From UBA9676 sp036005525 (GTDB taxonomy: Bacteria > Actinomycetota > Actinomycetes > Streptosporangiales > Streptosporangiaceae): a stretch of 27,573 nucleotides of DNA. Under the pieces are notes generated by a model that ran no database searches, had not been told where the DNA came from, and worked only from the letters and a program-made list of their open reading frames with translations. Where the stretch lies: NCBI GenBank assembly GCA_036005525.1, contig DASYQM010000198.1, forward strand, positions 1 through 27,573, written 5' to 3'. Made by a program: the position numbers and the translations under genes. Shown one piece after another: positions 24,798 through 27,573 of this stretch (the stretch's first letter is position 1; every line of letters starts with the position of its first letter).

Positions 24798-24847
24798 GGC
24801 AGCCGAGGCTGCCGGGGCACCCGGACCGCGGGGCAGCAGGAGCTGCC
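24798..24847 (-). terminator. Two identical-stem hairpins downstream of sucCD
   Basis: GGCAGC-N4-GCTGCC occurs twice, at 24798-24813 and 24832-24847, with the same 6-bp stem and different loops. They lie in the 357-base gap between the sucD stop and the perM start, so tandem intrinsic-type terminators or a small dispersed repeat are likely. No T tracts are present. Confidence 0.4.
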
Positions 24848-24919
24848 GGGCGCCAGGATTGCACGACGGCCAGGGCTGCCGAGGCCCCGGGCTACGGGCT
24901 CAGGGGCGGCAGGGCTGGG

Positions 24920-25037
24920 CGGCGGGCGAGACTGCGGACGAGACAGCGGGGCGGCGGGCGAGACAGCGGGGCGGCGGGGCGAGGCCGCGGACTGACAGGC
25001 GAGACAGCGGGACGGCGGGCGAGACTGCGGGGCGGCG
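24920..25037. repeat. Imperfect ~20-bp GC-rich tandem repeats
   Basis: Several copies of GGGCGAGACAGCGGGGCGG-like units, some with ACTGCGG, fill most of the sequence just downstream of sucD; spacing is 20 bases for adjacent good copies and irregular elsewhere. Open frames across it are repeat artefacts. It may vary in copy number between strains. Confidence 0.65.
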
Positions 25038-25039
25038 GT

Positions 25040-25054
25040 CCGCTGGCTCAGCGG
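25040..25054 (-). terminator. Hairpin overlapping the sucD stop
   Basis: CCGCTG (25040-25045) pairs with CAGCGG (25049-25054) around a 3-base loop that includes part of the stop codon. It is short and has no T tract, so it may simply protect the message end. Confidence 0.25.
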
Positions 25055-25938
25055 CGGCTCTGCATGATCTCGCGGACGATCACGGCCGTGCCGCTGGGGG
25101 TCCGGCCCACACGCACGCCTACCTTTTCCAGCGCCTCCTTCTTCGCCTGGGCGGTACCGGAGGAACCGGAGACGATCGCCCCGGCGTGGCCCATGGTCTT
25201 GCCCTCCGGGGCAGTGAACCCGGCCACGTAGGCGATCACCGGCTTGGTGACGTTTCGCTCGATGTACGCGGCGGCCCGCTCTTCCGCGTCCCCGCCTATC
25301 TCGCCGATCATGACGATCGCATCCGTCTCCGGGTCGTCCTGGAAGGCCTGCAGGCAGTCGATGTGGGTCGTCCCGATGACCGGGTCGCCGCCGATGCCGA
25401 CGGCGGTGGAGAAGCCGATGTCGCGCAGCTCGTACATCATCTGGTACGTCAGCGTGCCCGACTTGGAGACCAGGCCGATCCGCCCCTCCGAGGTGATGTC
25501 GGCGGGGATGATCCCCGCGTTGGACTTGCCCGGGGAGGCGATGCCCGGGCAGTTCGGCCCGACGATCCGGGTGGCGTTCCCGCGCGCGGAGGCGTACGCC
25601 CAGAACTGTGCGGTGTCGTGAACCGGTATGCCCTCGGTGATCACGACAACGAGCGGTATCCCGGCGTCGACCGCCTCCATCACCGCGCCCTTCGTGCCGA
25701 CGGGCGGGACGAAGATCACCGATACGTCCGCGCCGGTGGCCGCCATGGTCTCGGCCACCGTGCCGAATACCGGGACGGGCGTGCCGCCGAGATCAACTGT
25801 CTGGCCGGCCTTGCGGGGATTGGTTCCCCCGACCACCGTGGTGCCAGCGGCCAGCATCCGGCGCCCGTGCTTGCTGCCCTCCGAGCCGGTGATGCCCTGG
25901 ATCATGATCCGGCTCTCGCCGGTCAGGAAGATAGCCAT
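25048..25938 (-). CDS. sucD: Succinyl-CoA synthetase (ADP/GDP-forming) alpha subunit
   Basis: Catalytic subunit (296 residues) of the TCA-cycle enzyme that converts succinyl-CoA to succinate with ATP/GTP formation. The CoA-binding Rossmann part begins IFLTGESRIMIQGITGSEGSKHG. NCPGIASPGKSNAGIIP and the phospho-histidine His251 in TMGHAGAIVSG are intact. The ATG at 25938 follows the sucC stop after one base, with GGGAG upstream, so the two are translationally coupled. The frame remains open upstream into sucC, but that is a shadow. Confidence 0.97.
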   Translation of the reverse strand: MAIFLTGESRIMIQGITGSEGSKHGRRMLAAGTTVVGGTNPRKAGQTVDLGGTPVPVFGTVAETMAATGADVSVIFVPPVGTKGAVMEAVDAGIPLVVVITEGIPVHDTAQFWAYASARGNATRIVGPNCPGIASPGKSNAGIIPADITSEGRIGLVSKSGTLTYQMMYELRDIGFSTAVGIGGDPVIGTTHIDCLQAFQDDPETDAIVMIGEIGGDAEERAAAYIERNVTKPVIAYVAGFTAPEGKTMGHAGAIVSGSSGTAQAKKEALEKVGVRVGRTPSGTAVIVREIMQSRR

Positions 25939-25939
25939 C

Positions 25940-27154
25940 TCATGCTCCCGTCGCCGGCGCGGCCGCCCGTTGCCCGGTGGCGGCCAGCTCTGCCGCCCGC
26001 CGTGCCGCATCGTCCATCGTGTCGACCTGCTCGACCACGGCCAGCCCCGCCTCGGCGAGGATGCGGCGGCCCTCCGCCGCGTTGTTGCCATCCAGCCGGA
26101 CCACGATCGGATGGGTCACCTGCTCGCCGCGAGAGGCCAGCATGCCAAGTGCCGAGACGATGCCGTTGGCGACCTCGTCACACGAGGTGATACCGCCGAA
26201 GACGTTGACAAGCACGCTGCGGACCGATGCGTCCGACAGCACGATCTCCAGGCCATCGGCCATCACCTCGGCCGACGCGCCCCCGCCGATGTCGAGGAAG
26301 TTGGCCGGCCTGATCCCCCCGAACGGCTCCCCAGCCAGGGCCACCACGTCCAGCGTGGACATGACCAGCCCTGCGCCGTTGCCGATGATGCCGACCTCGC
26401 CCTCGAGCTTGACGTAGTTCAGGTGCTTGGCCCTGGCGCGCGCCTCCAGCGGGTCCGCCGCCGACGGGTCGGCGAAGCGGGCGTGATCCTGCCGGTAGGC
26501 GGCGTTGTCATCGAGGGTCACCTTGCCGTCGAGCGCGACCACCCGGCCGTCGGCAGTGAGGATCAGCGGGTTGACCTCCACCAGCGTGGCGTCCTCGTCG
26601 GTGAAGACCGCCCACAGCCGTTCCGCCACCATGGCCGCGCCCGCCCTCGCCTGCTCCGGGTACTGCCCCGCCGCGACGATGTCGGCCGCTTTCGTGGCGT
26701 CGACGCCCGCCAGCGGGTCGATCGGGATCTTGGCCACCGCGTCCGGGTTGGTGTGCGCCACCTCCTCGATTTCCATCCCGCCCTGCACGGAGCAGATCGA
26801 GACGAAGGTGCGCGCCGCCCGGTCGAGCAGGAAGGACAGGTAGTACTCCTGCGCGATGTCGCTGGCCTCCTCGACCAGGACCGTGCGCACCGTGTGGCCC
26901 TTGATGTCCATCCCGAGGATGTCGCCCGCCCTGGCTTGTGCATCCGCCGGGCCATCGGCCACCTTGACTCCGCCGGCTTTGCCGCGGCCACCGGTCTTGA
27001 CCTGGGCCTTGACCACGACCCGCGGCGCGCCGGCGGCGGCGAAAGCCTCCGCGGCATCGCGAGCTTCCTCAGGGGTTCCGGCGAGGCTGCCGCGCGGCAC
27101 CGGCACGCCGTACTCCGCGAACAACTCCTTCGCCTGGTGTTCGAACAGGTCCAC
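25940..27154 (-). CDS. sucC: Succinyl-CoA synthetase beta subunit
   Basis: Nucleotide-binding ATP-grasp subunit (404 residues), partner of SucD. It begins VDLFEHQAKELFAEYGVPVPRG; other blocks are VVKAQVKTGGRGKAGGVK, EVNPLILTADGRVVALDGKV, GNGAGLVMSTLDVVA and FLDIGGGASAEVMADGL. I chose the GTG at 27154 over the open frame to 27283 because family members start at this residue and GAGG lies ~10 bases upstream. The C-terminus has a short Ala/Thr-rich extension. It is first in the sucCD operon; the 290-base upstream gap contains a large inverted repeat. Confidence 0.97.
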   Translation of the reverse strand: MDLFEHQAKELFAEYGVPVPRGSLAGTPEEARDAAEAFAAAGAPRVVVKAQVKTGGRGKAGGVKVADGPADAQARAGDILGMDIKGHTVRTVLVEEASDIAQEYYLSFLLDRAARTFVSICSVQGGMEIEEVAHTNPDAVAKIPIDPLAGVDATKAADIVAAGQYPEQARAGAAMVAERLWAVFTDEDATLVEVNPLILTADGRVVALDGKVTLDDNAAYRQDHARFADPSAADPLEARARAKHLNYVKLEGEVGIIGNGAGLVMSTLDVVALAGEPFGGIRPANFLDIGGGASAEVMADGLEIVLSDASVRSVLVNVFGGITSCDEVANGIVSALGMLASRGEQVTHPIVVRLDGNNAAEGRRILAEAGLAVVEQVDTMDDAARRAAELAATGQRAAAPATGA

Positions 27155-27303
27155 GTGTGTCCGTCCTCGAAGCGGCTGGATATCCGGTCGCAGCCTATCC
27201 GGGCCGCCGAGCCCGCCGTGGCCCCGCCCCGGCGAGCAGCTGAGCCCAGGCGTCGCTTCACCGCACGAGCCCTCGCTGTCCAATCAGTCGGTAACCCGAT
27301 TCA

Positions 27304-27349
27304 TGATCATGGGATGGCTACTGCAAGAACGATAGTGATCCCATGATCA
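27304..27349. repeat. 12-bp perfect inverted repeat upstream of sucC
   Basis: TGATCATGGGAT (27304-27315) and ATCCCATGATCA (27338-27349) are exact inverted copies 22 bases apart. CTA/TAG (27318-27320 with 27333-27335) extends the stem across a 2x2 internal loop, leaving a 12-base loop. It is AT-richer than its surroundings, in the gap between divergent sucC and the right-edge gene. It could be an operator pair, a cruciform-forming site or a small dispersed palindromic element. Confidence 0.75.
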
Positions 27350-27445
27350 CGAATTTGGGTGCCCGATCGCCTGGTGAGTGGCGCCTGCATTGGCAGCGGA
27401 GCCCGGCGGGAGGAGTCCCAGCGGGAGGAGGCCGGCGGGACTGCC

Positions 27446-27573
27446 ATGGTCACTGTCGGACCCCTGCGGCACACTCGCTTCGTGCCGAAGATGGCTGCGA
27501 TTGATCACGACGCCCTGGACGCTCGGCTCCGCAAGCAGCAGTTTGTCGTCTCCCGGGCCCAGGCAGCCGGCTG
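27446..27573 (+). CDS. 5' end of a possible AbiEi/DUF559-like gene, cut by the window
   Basis: An open frame runs from the ATG at 27446 off the window edge; in-frame alternatives are the GTG at 27482 and ATG at 27491. The readable part contains IDHDALDARLRKQQFVVSRAQAAG. This resembles the N-terminal winged-helix start of AbiEi-type antitoxin/DUF559 proteins, in which a short helix precedes a (V/I)-(S/T)-R-x-Q-A motif. GGGAGGAGG at 27423-27431 precedes the first ATG at a long 14-base spacing, within three imperfect 15-bp repeats (~27404-27441). Only ~42 codons are visible, so the assignment is weak. Confidence 0.4.
   Translation, partial: MVTVGPLRHTRFVPKMAAIDHDALDARLRKQQFVVSRAQAAG

Noticed and set aside
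24554..25231. Plus-strand 225-codon frame through the sucD-perM gap
   Set aside because: Composition comes from GC repeats, with no ribosome site or recognisable domain, and it is antisense to sucD at its end.

Overview
The window is GC-rich DNA with GTG/TTG starts, strong GGAGG-type ribosome binding sites and the gene order sucC-sucD-perM-purN-purH-folD. I infer a high-GC actinomycete (Actinomycetota, probably a filamentous or Streptosporangiales-like lineage; the exact taxon cannot be read from the sequence). Most of it is chromosomal housekeeping DNA; accessory material sits at the left edge, between purN and purH, and at the right edge.

Layout. 1-2340: a GntR/UTRA regulator, a GNAT acetyltransferase, and a 0.5 kb gap holding a possible 21-residue small ORF. 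2343-7574: a membrane-anchored SGNH hydrolase, a GH13 alpha-glucosidase on the minus strand, a small membrane protein, a calcineurin-like phosphoesterase and an overlapping ParB-like protein. 7599-13423: a minus-strand sugar-uptake locus with a LacI regulator, its operator and promoter, an LpqY-like lipoprotein, two permeases (SugA/SugB-like) and a SugC-like ATPase. It resembles the mycobacterial trehalose importer LpqY-SugABC, and the nearby GH13 enzyme could act on the imported alpha-glucoside. 13840-18095: mnmA (tRNA 2-thiolation), a cysteine desulfurase that can feed it sulfur, and etfA/etfB. 18274-27154: folD, purH, purN, perM, sucD and sucC, all on the minus strand. FolD and PurN/PurH are linked by one-carbon folate chemistry. 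The last 130 bases begin a plus-strand gene that may be AbiEi/DUF559-like.

Main discoveries. (1) A 1.7 kb IS200/IS605-type element lies exactly at the purN/purH junction. Its right-end hairpin is translated as the first ~17 residues of PurH, and its tnpB stop codon overlaps the purH start. Removing it in silico (20923-22626) restores an in-frame TTGA stop/start overlap between purN and purH. TTGAC is the apparent target/TAM, and the first bases of native purH are the predicted guide of the TnpB omegaRNA. (2) The element's tnpA has a frameshift and has lost both HUH histidines and the catalytic tyrosine, while tnpB keeps its RuvC residues and zinc-ribbon cysteines. (3) The SugC-like ATPase has threonine (ACG) in place of the invariant Walker A lysine, with every other ABC motif intact. 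(4) A 24-bp tandem repeat of about six units separates purH from folD. Other noncoding signals include a 14-bp palindromic LacI operator, a 12-bp perfect inverted repeat upstream of sucC, and paired identical hairpins after sucCD.
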